Shown piece by piece: positions 44,523-58,499 of a DNA stretch of 64,000 bases (positions within the stretch are counted from its first letter, which is position 1; the number at the start of each line of letters is the position of its first letter). Both the position numbers and the translations under genes were made by a program. Below the pieces are notes generated by a model. That model saw nothing but the letters and a program-made list of their open reading frames with translations, did not search any database and was not told where the DNA came from. Source of the stretch: Piscicola geometra (taxonomy: Eukaryota; Annelida; Clitellata; Hirudinida; Piscicolidae); contig OX030960.1 in NCBI GenBank assembly GCA_943735955.1, positions 8,951,288 through 9,015,287 of the forward strand, in the 5' to 3' direction.

Positions 44523-47500
44523 AATCATCCTCATCATCATCATCATCATCTTCATAAATAGTAATCAAGTCAGTGGATGAGGTCGAGAGAGATGAAAGAA
44601 GTGAGAGGTCAGAGCGAAAGAAAAGATGCTTCTTTCCATATCACGTGGGAGCGAGGAGTAACCCTATTTCTATTCCACTCCCTCTGAGACTCAGTTCTTT
44701 TTTTTTACTTTTCCATGCGTTGTCGATTTCAAGTGGCTGCCTAAAGCTTTTAGTTTTTCTTAAACTCATCCACTAACAACATCCTTACGTCCTATTAGTA
44801 ATTCATTCACAAGTTGAAAATACCATCCATTCATTCATTAAAAATAAATTATCCATCCATTCATTCATTAAAAATAAATTATCCATCCATTCATTCATTA
44901 AAAATAAATTATCCATCCATTCATTCATTAAAAATAAATCATCGATCCATTCATTTATTAAAAACAACTCACCCATCCATTCATTCATTAAAACAGATGA
45001 GAAGTCAAAAGGCTTCTTTTTGCGTGATTCCGAATTTACTCTAAACTATCATCGTCGCTTTCCTCCCCTCCAGCACCTTGACGACTCTCTCAATTGTATA
45101 AATAAATCTTGCATTCATCCCCATCATCACATTCATCCACTTCAACATCATCCTCTTCCCTCTTTCATTCCCCCTTCACCTGGGATGATCACGTGATGTT
45201 CCACCCTGCCAAGCACGACAGACTTCTTGCCGGACAGCTCACAGCGGTAATCTCCTGCGTCAGCCGCTGAAACGTCTGTCGAGATTTTGTTTGAAAAATT
45301 AAAAAGTGTGAAGTGAAAAAAGATAAAGGAATTTTGCAGTGGATTAATAGTTGTGAGTGGAGTGGAGTGAGTTGAAAGTTAAATAATAAAGTAAGTTAAT
45401 TTTTTTCTTGCCAAAAATATTTTGACTTGAAATCTTAAAACTGTAAAATATGTCTACAAAAAAACAATTTTGCTAATATGTGGATAAAAATTAAAAATCC
45501 TAATTTTCCTGCTCGAAAATGATCGTGTTCTCATATGGAAACGTCAACAATAAAAATAGTATAAATAGTTTTTATACAACATTTAAAATAATGTTAAAAA
45601 TATTTTTTTAATAAATATCATTTAAAGCTTTGATTTAATTTAATAAAACGTTTAATTTGACGCTGGAAGGATGGAGAATTAATTTGAAAAAAAGCTGACA
45701 GCTTAAAAACGGGCTTTCTTTACAAATGTAACTGCGTTAAAAGCTAATGGAAAATGGAACTAAGATAATTTAAAATAAATTTTCTGAGAATTATTAGTGA
45801 AATTGCATTATGTTTGGTGATGAAATTTGGTTAATACTTGAAAAGAAAATAAGTAAGTCATACATGGAAGTAGTTTTCATTCAAGACCCTTTGTGAGTGT
45901 ACAAGGCGAGATGGTAGCTATAAACAAGCTTGCCGAACTATATTTAAGCAAATTTGAGTGATTTTTTTCATTGAAATTGCTTAGATAAAGCTTTATTGTT
46001 CAATTAACAATTCGAGAAGTTTTATGGAACGACCAAGGCTTCTGAGGACACCAGGTGTCTTGAAAAACTTAATTCTAAAAACATAACCATTTTGAAATTT
46101 TCTTGCTTTTCAAAATGGAAATTTAAAACACAAAGCGACAAACTGCGTTTTTAAGCGTCCAGAAGGGTGAGCAACATTTCTTTGAAGGAACACCTACAGT
46201 CTGAGTTCGCCAAAGCAGCTTCCAAGATTATGAGGCATCGAGGACTTTTCTAGAATCAGTTCGTGTTCGCTCAAGACCGATGCACACAAAGCATTTCCAT
46301 TGGCGATCCTTGCATGCAGAGGCCAGCACCAGTGTTATTAGAAATTAAATTTCTAGCATATGTTTTTGATGTAAAGTAGAAAAGTGTAAATAAATTAAAA
46401 CCTTTTTATAAAATCACTGAATTCTATGTAAACGAAATTCCAACGAAATAGCCATGTGAACGCCTAATGGCATAATAAGGAAGTTTTACAAGCAGTTCGA
46501 GTATTTATTTTTTAAATATTCCGACTAGGGGTCAGAAAAAGCCTTAATTTTGCATAAAAATGAGAAAAAAAAATTTATTAATTTTTAAATATGCAAAATT
46601 ACTTTTACAAATTTAGAAAACGTCGTGGAATAATTTTAACTGACTTTGAATAAGCATAAGATTTTATTTAATTTTCAAATAATTTGTTTTTTGTTTGCTT
46701 TCCTTAATAAGGACTCTTTGATGATGATGGTGCAAAGAACACACCTGGTGTGAACTGGTGTGAAGTATTGACTTGAGATGATAACTTAATAGAAATGGGA
46801 AGAAAAAAAATTCAAATTACGGATATTTTGCACACAATTTTGAATGAATTTTCAAACTAATATAAATCATTGGGCAAAACTTTAACAAATCTTTATAAAT
46901 AGTTTTAAACTTTTTATATACATTTGTAAACCTGACTATTCCAACATGACTCAAAGTAAAAACACGTTTTTAGACACAAAAAATACCTTCAGCTTTTAAA
47001 CCACATGATCCATTGGTCAACTAAATGAATAGAATACAAAATAAAAAACATTTTCATCATTATTTCACAACCACACAAAATCGTACCTCTGATTAGCAAC
47101 ATCATTTTGCAAGTTGTTCCTTTGAAGTTGATGGAGACGTTGAATCGCTGGCTGCCTAGGAAGGGTTCGAGAATGTTTCCCTGGTAGTTTATGACGCTTT
47201 CAGTGATGTCGTACGTGTATTGGGGGGAATAGGTGCTGAGGCTAGCGTGGTTGTTGTTGATGCTGTTGTTGATGATGTTGTTGTTGATGTTGATGTTGGG
47301 GGCGGTGAAGGTGTTAAATTGATAAATGTTGTAGTCGGAGTTGGACTGATGAGTTGGAAATTTGTTTTTGAAATTGATGTTCTTCAAGTTGTTTTCGTTG
47401 CTTTGACGTGCCTTGAGATCGAACTTTTCATGCATGCCATTCGAGTTATAATTATTGTTTTCGACGGCTCGCAAAGACCTCTCATGACCACTGTTACTTC

Positions 47501-48060
47501 CATGAAGGTCGAGGTCATTAAAATCACCCATCTTTTTAAAAGTGTCAAATTGATTATCGCGGTCATCTTTGTCCTCGTATAAGTATACCTCCTTCGCATT
47601 AGAAATTCTTGGAAGCTGAAGAAAAGTTTATTAATGTTTCGAGTATTCACCATGAATAAATTCAATTATTTCAACAAAGGAGCATGCATGAATAATGCAT
47701 TCGGAACGCTTCAAAGCAAGCAACCATACATTCCCATTCGCTATTCATCAGACTTTGTTGTTATTATGGCCAGAGCACTCTTCAACATTCAAAATTTATT
47801 TCTCGAACTTAAAATTTGAGTCATTTCATTTCCATTCACCTGGAATATTGTCACAAAGTCATTCATTCATCACCCTTTTCACCTCCATCCCTCAAGCATT
47901 CATCCATCCATCAATACTTTTTGAATCTTGGTCCACGTGATAGGGTTGTAGAACCAGTTGAAGTCTTCATGCACAAACTCACACTCCATCATCAGACTGC
48001 CTCCCTTCCGAGCCACCACCACCCCTCCCTTCGTCATCATTACTCCAGGCGTCACACACC
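40364..48060 (-). CDS. Immunoglobulin-superfamily protein, three Ig domains with long low-complexity inserts, 8 exons (signal exon missing)
   Basis: Minus-strand exons in order: 48060-47918, 47615-47087, 45266-45180, 44128-42755, 42464-42339, 41948-41647, 41458-41320, 41151-40364. Phases agree at every junction and give 1161 residues after an unseen signal exon ending in phase 1. Ig1: [23 protein letters not shown], then [12 protein letters not shown] in the third exon. Ig2: [33 protein letters not shown], closing with RLSLRVH after an Asn-His-Pro-Ser repeat. Ig3: [23 protein letters not shown], an acidic insert, then [20 protein letters not shown]. The last exon has a Leu/Phe-rich segment ([24 protein letters not shown]) that may be a membrane anchor. 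Ig cores are typical of adhesion or neuronal-recognition receptors. I cannot name the orthologue. The gene is convergent with the innexin, about 770 bp apart. Confidence 0.75.
41755..41905 (-). repeat. Coding GAT repeat, acidic insert in Ig3
   Basis: GAT/GAC/GAA triplets on the minus strand encode more than 40 Asp and Glu residues within exon 41948-41647, followed by a basic stretch ([10 protein letters not shown]). It falls between the tryptophan strand of Ig3 and its C-terminal strands. Similar ATC arrays occur in non-coding DNA of this window. Confidence 0.85.
42790..42960 (-). repeat. Coding 12-bp minisatellite, Asn-His-Pro-Ser repeat
   Basis: On the plus strand the unit is TGGTTGGAGGGA; on the coding minus strand it gives Asn-His-Pro-Ser, repeated about ten times with few substitutions (Thr, Leu, Phe). 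No GT donor occurs before the repeat, and a GTACGT donor follows it in the right phase, so it is read as exon. It sits between strand F (VKCTAFN) and a candidate strand G of Ig2. Confidence 0.7.
44458..44552 (+). repeat. ATC microsatellite in Ig-gene intron
   Basis: A nearly pure (ATC)n run with one ATAATC break. It lies in the minus-strand intron between exons 45266-45180 and 44128-42755. The poly-Asp frame over it is not coding. Confidence 0.92.
44820..44997 (+). repeat. 30-bp tandem repeat, about 6 copies
   Basis: The unit is CCATCCATTCATTCATTAAA followed by AATAAATTAT. Four copies are almost identical and two diverge at the right end. There are no unique spacers, so it is a minisatellite, not a CRISPR array. 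It is intronic in the Ig gene. Confidence 0.9.
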
Positions 48061-51000
48061 CTATTTGTTTGAGTTGCAAGTTTGTGAATTGTTTTAAACG
48101 CAGTGAAAATTTAGTTTTGGCATTTGTGCAATGTTAATGTTAACTAGACTTGCAAGAAAGTACTCAATGAAGTGAACATTTTCTGGGTGGATGGTTCTTC
48201 AAAGTGGATTAAGTACAAAAACTTTAATCATCCTCTGCTATGGTTAACTTTGTTTATTTTTTATAAAAAAGTGAAAACTGGAATTAAGAAGTAAAAATAT
48301 GTAGAGAAAAATACAGACAAGTAGGAAAGGGAAGCATCGAAAACGAAAGTTAAGGAAGAGGAGAAAATGTTTAGAAAAGGCATTGAGAAGATGCCGAAGA
48401 TTTTCAAGAAAACTCAAATTGTATTTTTTTAGAAAGCTTTAAAAATGAAAAGCTAAAAATTCTCTTTGAAACTTTAATTTGAAAACAATAGGATGAAATG
48501 GGCATTAGGCTTCTTAGAAAAATACAAGTAAATGGAAAAACATATATTTAAAAAGATTTTTGTGAAAATAATATTTTTATGCTGGAAATAAACTTTAAAA
48601 ACTAATAAAGATCCTTTGAAATAGAATTTACAAGCCTTCCAATTAAGGAATGCCGTCTTTGAACATCACATTTTATATTTCTAAAATAATTAATAAATCA
48701 AATGAGAATTATTCGCGGTTCAAATGACTGTCTTTTCAGATTAAATATGTTATTCTTCCTCAAGGAAGTTGCATTACAGGATTGATTAAAACAATGTAAT
48801 ATGCATTTTGATACGGATCAATCATTTATTTCTTTAAAGATAAATATCATAAATTTCCAGATGAAAAAACTTAAAATATAGAAAATTATTAAAAGATTAA
48901 AAGTGCTTTTCAAAAACATTATCCACTTGACGAGGTGTTGTGAAAGAAAAAGTATATTCCTATTCACAGCGAATCATGTTACTCCATGAATTTATCCCCC
49001 TCACCACACAAAAACCTTCTTGAATAATTTTCACTATCTTAGATTTTCTTTAAGACAAAAGTTACCTAAAAATGGGAAAATACACACAAATTTACAAACA
49101 CACCCAAACGTAAGAATTCACAGATATGCACAAACACACCCAAACATCCACTTAAGAGACGCCTACTAAGAATATTTATAAAGGTATTTTTCCGTGCTTC
49201 AAAACTTGAAATAATCGTCAAAATTATTCAAATTTAATTGGTGAAAATAGACGTGAAATGACAAATAAATTTAATTTATTTTTGAAATATACATAAAAAA
49301 GTTTTTTTGCTTCTTTTTTAAGCTGTAGAATACATATTCCTGATTTTCCTAGAGTCCATGAAAAAGCTTCAAAAACACACAGAGCGCCCACTTCTTTGAA
49401 CGAACTCATTGTAGAAGCATCAGAAACACACTTGCATGCTCTAAGACACCGCTTTATGGTAATGAAAGGCGACATTTGGAATACTAAGTTCAATCCAAAC
49501 ACACAAACACGTGGAAAGAACAAAAGTGTTGTCTCAAACTTTTCCCTTTCAAAATGTCTTTGCACCTCTGAGCAGAATGTTTCTAAGATAGTCACATTCC
49601 GTCAAACCATCTCTTCCTATAGGTTTTTAAGTTTTTTTTTTAAAACTAAAAAATCTATTGGTTTTTTAAACTTTGTATTCAGACAACTAGTGAATTCGAA
49701 ATCTTGGTCAGAGTGAAAAAGTCCGTTTGAACCAGCGCATTTCTTGTGGAGCCAAGACGAGCAGCCCCATTCAAAAACAGTAAACAAGACAATGGCATTA
49801 CAATGTTAAAAAAAACCGAAATAACTTCTTTATTTTCGTCATTATTGCCGCAATTGCAAGAGATGTATGGTTGAAGCAGCGAATTAATAAGCCCATAAAA
49901 ACCTCCATTCATTGTCTGCCTTTTCTAACATTTCCTCACGACTCGTAAGTCTTGCATTGTACAGGCCATTCGTCATCCGAGCATTCAAAACTTTCTGTAT
50001 TTTCCTAATTATTTACCAAGTCATTTATTCAACTCTTTCATGTATTTTTTATCTTCTCTAAATTAATTTTTAATTACAGTATTTCTTTTTGAGGCATTAC
50101 GCAAAAACTCCGACATCTATTTGAACAATCTTTTGTTCTTAATTCACCAAGATATCAGCCTCATTTATTCATTAATTCATTCTTTAACTTTTTATTTTTA
50201 TTTTATCTATTTTTGGATATTTCTTTCATAAATATTTCATAGTATTCTGTTTTTAATGAGATCACAACGCCTACACTGTCAGCAGAATTGAAATAACTAT
50301 CATCTTTCTGTTTTTAATTCTCATAGAATGTTTTTTTAGAATAAAACACAAAAACATGCATTATAGATCAAATAAGTTTTTTTTCATTGTTTTCATTTCT
50401 TTATATTAGATCTTCAAAGCCCTAAGAATTCGTCCAAGGTGTGAATCATTTGTAAGAGAGCCACAAATAAAAGGAATTTAAATTTCGTAATAAAAAATTA
50501 ATAAGATAATTTTTGTGTGTGGACTGTCGAGCTTTCGAATTATTTCAGTGCCTTTCTTGTACATTTGTCTTTCAAAACGTGAGTTTGTGATCTTTGATAA
50601 AGTTTTATTAATAAAAAAATGTTTGAATTTTAGTGAATAATAGATTTGAATTTTAAAATTTATATACTTCATTGCTGGCATTTGAATTATTTCCTTGAAA
50701 GTGATTATTAATCGAATAAAATGTTTCGATAACGCAAATTAATTATTTATAAAAATGACACAAAATAAATGAATATTTCACTTGTTAAAGCCTGAGAAAA
50801 TATTGGAAGGTTAAAAATGAGAGAAGATAATTGAAATCATCAATGAGAGGAAATTCGATAAGAAGGGCGAAGGCGAAATAGAAATGAATTATGGTCCAGT
50901 TGATTGATGGTCGTGAAGAATGCATCGTGTCTTTATGCGAATTCCTGACTCTCTTGGAAGCGAACGAGTCGCTTCATGATGCCATATGGCTGAGAAATAA

Positions 51001-54000
51001 AAGAAGTCGTGAAAATGCTGGCTTTAATAGGTCGGTCGGGAAGTTACTCGCCAAAACAGGGTTGGGACACTTGTTTTATCATTGCTATTTGTTTTAGAAT
51101 TATAATCACTTATGATTGGGGATATTGCTTTGAAAAGCTGTAAAAAATAAATGAAGAAAATCAGGATCTAAGTAAAGTTGGAGCAAAGAAGTGTTGAAGA
51201 AAAAAGTTTTAGCGAGTGCTCGCGTGCAGACAGGCCGCTAATTCATGGAAAAGAATGATCGAGAAGGAGCACTCCGGGAAGGAGGAGGAGGAGGTTTGTA
51301 TTGATGTGCTGCCATCGACCCTTTTGATCTGACGTCTTTTAACTCTTTAATGTGCATATCTGCCGGGAAATCTGAAGCGACCTGCCGTTAAACCGCCCTG
51401 TCTACCTTAAAGACCAATAAAAGGGTGAACAGCCATAAAAATAATCCCAGTTTTTTACAAAATGTAAATTTTATTTTGGTATGCTGTTGCATTTTGTTTT
51501 TCTGTTGTGCTTTTAATTTTCTTATTCGTGTTCGATTCGGTGCTACCTTGCTGTCTTTAATCAAAAGCTATAAAGATTCTGCAAAAAGTGTGCGTTGGGA
51601 TTCTTGGACTAAGTTAACAGAATTAGCCAACTTTTAATCCAGTTTTTATGTCATTTTTGTAGCTCTCTTAAACTCAAAAGTTACACCTAAGAAAAAATAA
51701 CTTCAATAATAAAATGGAGTATTTTTAAAGTTAAATAAATGAAAATAAATTTAATTGGTGTTGAAAAAGACAGTTTAAAGGGGAACTGCGTGACACTTTA
51801 CTTTTCTTTTTCTTCTTCCGTGAAACTTAAACAAATTTAATTTAAACGATGAATTATTGACCGGCTTTGATTCTCAAAATAACATTAACTTTTCCACTCA
51901 TTCGGAGTGACCGTTTCGATCACGAATTCATCTCTTTCGAGTCATTTTGATACTTTTCAATTAATAGAGTATCCTCAATCTTTTTTTTATTTTCTTTGGT
52001 AGTAAATTTAGTTCACTTTGTACGTGATGTTGTCATGGACATGCTGGAAACTTTTAATTCGTTGTTGTTCGAATTTAATTTTGTGTTTGTTTATTTCAAA
52101 TGAGATACTGCACCTGCATTGTATATGAGAAGATATTTTTTTAATTACAAAAATCACAGATTACAAATATAGAACGCCAAAAACTTGCTCAAGTTCTGGT
52201 TGGAGCCCGAATCCAAAGACTTCTTGACAAATGCTGTTTTTTGGGTGAGAAACTCTAGGTGAAATTGTTAATCAAGTTGAACACACCCATTCCATCAAGT
52301 GCTGAGTTAGACGTATATTTTTAATTGAAAAAAGCAGCTACGTGTCAAGAGATCATCTCTGTCAAATGAAAACTTGGAGATGTTACTTTTAATGAAGGGT
52401 AACATGCTTCTCATGCAAAAATGCAATAAAAGATAGAAAATATTTTTTCATGTGTCTATGTAGTGTCTTTTTCCTATTTTTATTTCATTCACTGACATTT
52501 AAAATAAAAATGAATAAATTTTTAGTTCAATGAAACTAAAATATTTCATACTATAATAGTAATATTTTGTTTCATTAAAGTCTTTTTAAACTTCAGTTTT
52601 GTTTTTTTTCTCGTAATTTAAAAAAAACTATTACAAATAAACCCTCAAGTTTTTAATAATAATATTTAAATATTTTTGTATTTTTACATTTCCTACTTTA
52701 ACGCTTTCAACATTTCATGAGATAAATGCTTTAGAATGCGTATACAAGGTTTATTACATTTCATACGACATTTTTAAACTTTAGACCACCAAACTCATCT
52801 ATTCCACTTACCTTCCGAGATGTAAACTTAAAAATTGATTTTTAAAACATGTTTTATTAAATTACTCTGCATTAGTTTTAAGTTTCAAATTAGATTTTAC
52901 TGAACATTTTACAAAATATTTTGCGTAAATTCTAATATATTTTAACATTTCCCCAAGTTTTTCTTTGACAACAAAAAATCGAAGAAATAAACTTTAAAAC
53001 TTTAAGCTATATAAATGTTTATTTGTTTTTCCAATATGCAAATCTTGGCTTTGATAATTGAAATTATAAACAAAAGTTTTAAACACATTATTTTAAATGT
53101 GAAGCTTTCGAAGTTAGCCTAGTTGAAAGTAATTGACTCTTAACTAACTTTCAAGTTTTCTTTCAATGTAATTTTTTTAAATTCTAAAATAACAGTGAAA
53201 ATAATTAAAGCTAATTAAAATGTAATTCAAATATAATTTTCCATCTTTCACACAAATATACTTTTGTTTGACATTAGGTTTTACATACATTCATGAATGT
53301 ATCCAATTGCTTTGAAGCTCATTCGGGTTACATCGCTTTAGTGAATTAGTTGTTCCTTGAATTGCTTTTTTATTCAGTCCCCCTTCTTTGTATCCTGTGT
53401 GAAGCTCGAACTGCTCAAGTCCAATAAACTCCAGATAATTCCACCGGGGTTACTGGCGCGAGACAATGCTCTAATTTGTATGCACCCATTGGTTTTAAAA
53501 ATATTTAATTCTTAAAACCAATTTCAATAAATCTGCAATTTCCAGCTTACAAGCTTTTAGTGTTGAGACTCCTTACACTGACCAACAATAACAGCAGCAG
53601 CAGCTTCATCGACGCAGATAGGGCGTTCTTCGGTGGCGTGCGTTGAATGCGTGCGATGGCGAAGAATCACAAACGGATCAGAGAGCATAGAATATAAATA
53701 CCCTTATCATCGCTCCTGTCCCACAACTCTCCATAACGTGACCAGAGCGAATGACGTAATGACCTTCCATATTGAAAGAGAAAAGCTTTTTGAAGTATTT
53801 AGAGTCTTTATGGCGTCGTATGCTTTGTTTCGGGTGCACTTTTCATGGTTTCACTAGCATGAAATCCTGTGAAATCCTTGTAATGATATCTTTTTATTTC
53901 CAAATCGATTTTTGTATCATCCGGTTTCAAGAAGAAAACGTTTTCAAGCGCAGTTTTAATTTGCTTTAAAATATATTTCACGATAACTTTTAAACCATTT

Positions 54001-55900
54001 TACTTTCTACTCATTGAATACATGAAATGAAATTCACGGAAGCAACTTTCTTATACCACAGTTGGAAGAAACAACTTGTGCGTACTATTTGAAGCTTTCT
54101 CTGCGACTGCCCTCAGATATTTCCTATTCAGTTCCACATTAAAGCCCATTAGTGACGAGAAAGAACGATAAATAAATGTATCCACTCATCCATTCATGTA
54201 TTCGTCCTTGAATCATTTTGTGCATCCATTCATTTATCCACCCATGCACGTGATTCAAGTGGCTCTAAGCGTGTCAGTGTGCACATTTGCTTGCACATAT
54301 GTTTGTCTGTTTGTATGTTCATGATAAAAACAAGGCGGCATTGAATTCCAAAGGGATAGTGGATTGATAAGGGAACAAACTTGACGTACAGTTACATGGA
54401 GATTTAAGAAAGAATATTCAGAGAGAAATCCGATAGTTATTGCCTACGTCTGCTTGTGTTGAAGGGTCTGCAAACATTCCCAACAATTTGCAAGAAAGAG
54501 ATCGAGTTGTAAGTGCTGAGATTAGATTGGAAACACTGCATTTGACTTTTCAACGTGTGCATTTTTTAGCAGGATTCAATAGAAAGTTCTGAACGGAGCT
54601 TTTTGAAACTTTCTCTGGAATGATAACATTTTGCGGAAAAGATTTTAACACATTTAATGAACCCTTTTTCATAAGATCATTTCTTCTTAAAAGATTCTCA
54701 TGTCCTTGAACACATAGGAACGCTCATGTGTGAGGGAGATTGTGCAAAGTTTTCTTTCCGCATTTTTATCTTCGAAGAAAAACCTTGAAAGACTCAAGAG
54801 ATTAATAGCCAAGAGTATAAAAAATGCATGCATTGGTTGTTACTCTTGTGATATTTTAAAGATTTGACTTGAACTAATCGGCGCATTAACCATCATCATA
54901 AACTAATCTGAAGGAAACTTTAAATACAAATAAATTTGCACATGAATTAAGAAAAAACTCACCAAGCACACAAGGATGTATGTGTGCGGCAGTAAATATC
55001 AATCAGAGTGCTTTAAAAGGCGTAAAGGCAGTGTTAGCATGTGTTTGAACGGCAATTTAGTTTTATGGTAGCGTTATAATTGGCCCCACAAAAATTACTT
55101 TCTTCCGTTCATGCTGCAAAGTATTCTTCCACCACAGCATCCTCCGTCAGACCACTTTTTCTGCATTTCACCGAAGTCTTTCTTACTTTTTTTTTCTCAA
55201 TAAAATAGGATTTTATCGATTTTCAGAGGTTTATAGAAAAATCAATTTCGAATCTCTAAACGATCAATTCATTATTTTGTAAACATTTTCATTTCCAGAT
55301 GAAAAACTCAATTATTCTGAAACTATCAACCTTATTGCCATATAATACAAAATACAATGAAAAACAACTATGAATGCGATTTGCAGGGACATTAGCACAA
55401 AAGGTCTCACAAGTGGCCGAATAATATGGTAAATCCATTAAGAAGTCACCAAAACGGCGACATAACGGCAACTAACATTTCGTTTTCCTTTAGTGGTCTT
55501 GAAGCGCCCCGCCTTAATTTGATTTCATAGCTCGTTTTGAGAGCTTACCTGCAGTTTTGAATGTGTTCAGGCCTCAATTCAAAGAGAAAAACCCTTCAAA
55601 TTAGATTTTAAAGACCATCTTGAAACTTTTTGAGTTTTTAATTCGCTTAATAGTTTGAAATACATATTTTTCATCGTCATAATTAAAACGAATAGTATTT
55701 TTTATTTGTACAAAATATTTTTCTCAATTTTACGAACTATTTTCATTTCAACAAAGTTTTTCAAGTTGTATGTACTCTAAGGAATCAACTTGAGGTTTCC
55801 AGCCAATTGACAAACTCACAGACCATCCGGTTTAAGCCTGCCATCTAGAATTGTATTATGTCTCCAAGAACGGGGATTTACTAACTTCAGGCAGTATAAA
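48061..55900. other. AT-rich stretch with no recognised gene; possible first intron or upstream region of the Ig gene
   Basis: No exon with convincing splice context or domain was found on either strand. The missing signal-peptide exon of the Ig gene should lie here or further right, ending in phase 1 on the minus strand. Short frames such as 49396-49716 have no recognisable domain. Confidence 0.5.
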
Positions 55901-55929
55901 CTCAATCGAAGGTTTAACATGTGGACTAG

Positions 55930-56480
55930 GTGTATGATTTGAAATACAAATGTTATAAAGTTAGAATTGGCGTGCGAAACTTCGATGAAATGTTTACAAA
56001 AACGGTGGTTATTGCAAGAACTCATCAATATTTGTACAAAATTCTCTCGCAAAAACAATTTAGTTGGCATGATATAAATATGCATAGGTCATATGCAATG
56101 CAAATCAGCTAAATTAAAATTAGCATACCAAATTTTGATGGACTTTTTATATAAAAATAATGAATACAGAAAAGATTTATTGGTAGTGTTAAAAGAGTTC
56201 ACCGACAAACACAATTTGAGTTCCAATTTAGGCATGATATGGATATTATTCAAACTAAAAAGGTGTTTGTGGCTGATCGTTTTAAACAACAATAATGCAT
56301 TCTTGCTACAGTTATTATTTTCAGGCGATAGTCCATCGAACATTTTTTGCTTATTTTATTGGAAAAATAATTTTTCAAGTTGGATTCATATTATGCAAAC
56401 TAGAATTTTGTTTGTAAATGAACATTTTTTTATATAAATCATGTAAGATGTCTTGTGTTTTAAATAAATAGTCATCTAGT
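55930..56480. repeat. Diverged tandem repeat, about 160-bp period
   Basis: Related segments recur at near-regular spacing: AGAATTGGCGTGCGAAACTT (about 55961) with AAAATTAGCATACCAAATTT (about 56118); and TTGGCATGATATAAATATGC (about 56063), GGCATGATATGGATATTATT (about 56231) and GGATTCATATTATGCAAACT (about 56383). Spacing is about 150-168 bp. Copies share roughly 60-70 percent of positions by eye. Related copies lie at 60660-60990. Confidence 0.55.
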
Positions 56481-56660
56481 GATGGAATGTCCTAAAACGA
56501 AACAAAAAAGTCAAATGCTTGTCAACAGACGTGTGCCTAAGAGTTAAGCTGATTGTTTTGGGTGTTCGTATTAGGTTATAATCCGTATTGGCTTTTATTT
56601 AAAGTATTACTTATAATAGAATTGTTTCTAAATACGAATCTGCAATGTGTGTGTGTGTGT

Positions 56661-58495
<1,835 letters not shown>

Positions 58496-58499
58496 GTGT

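Noticed and set aside
44820..44997. Regular 30-bp repeats resembling a CRISPR array
   Set aside because: There are no unique spacers between units, and the host is a eukaryote; it is a minisatellite.
49733..49798. Candidate signal-peptide exon for the Ig gene (Met-Pro-Leu-Ser-Cys-Leu-Leu-Phe start)
   Set aside because: The only usable donor leaves phase 0, while the first Ig exon needs phase 1, and the donor is weak.
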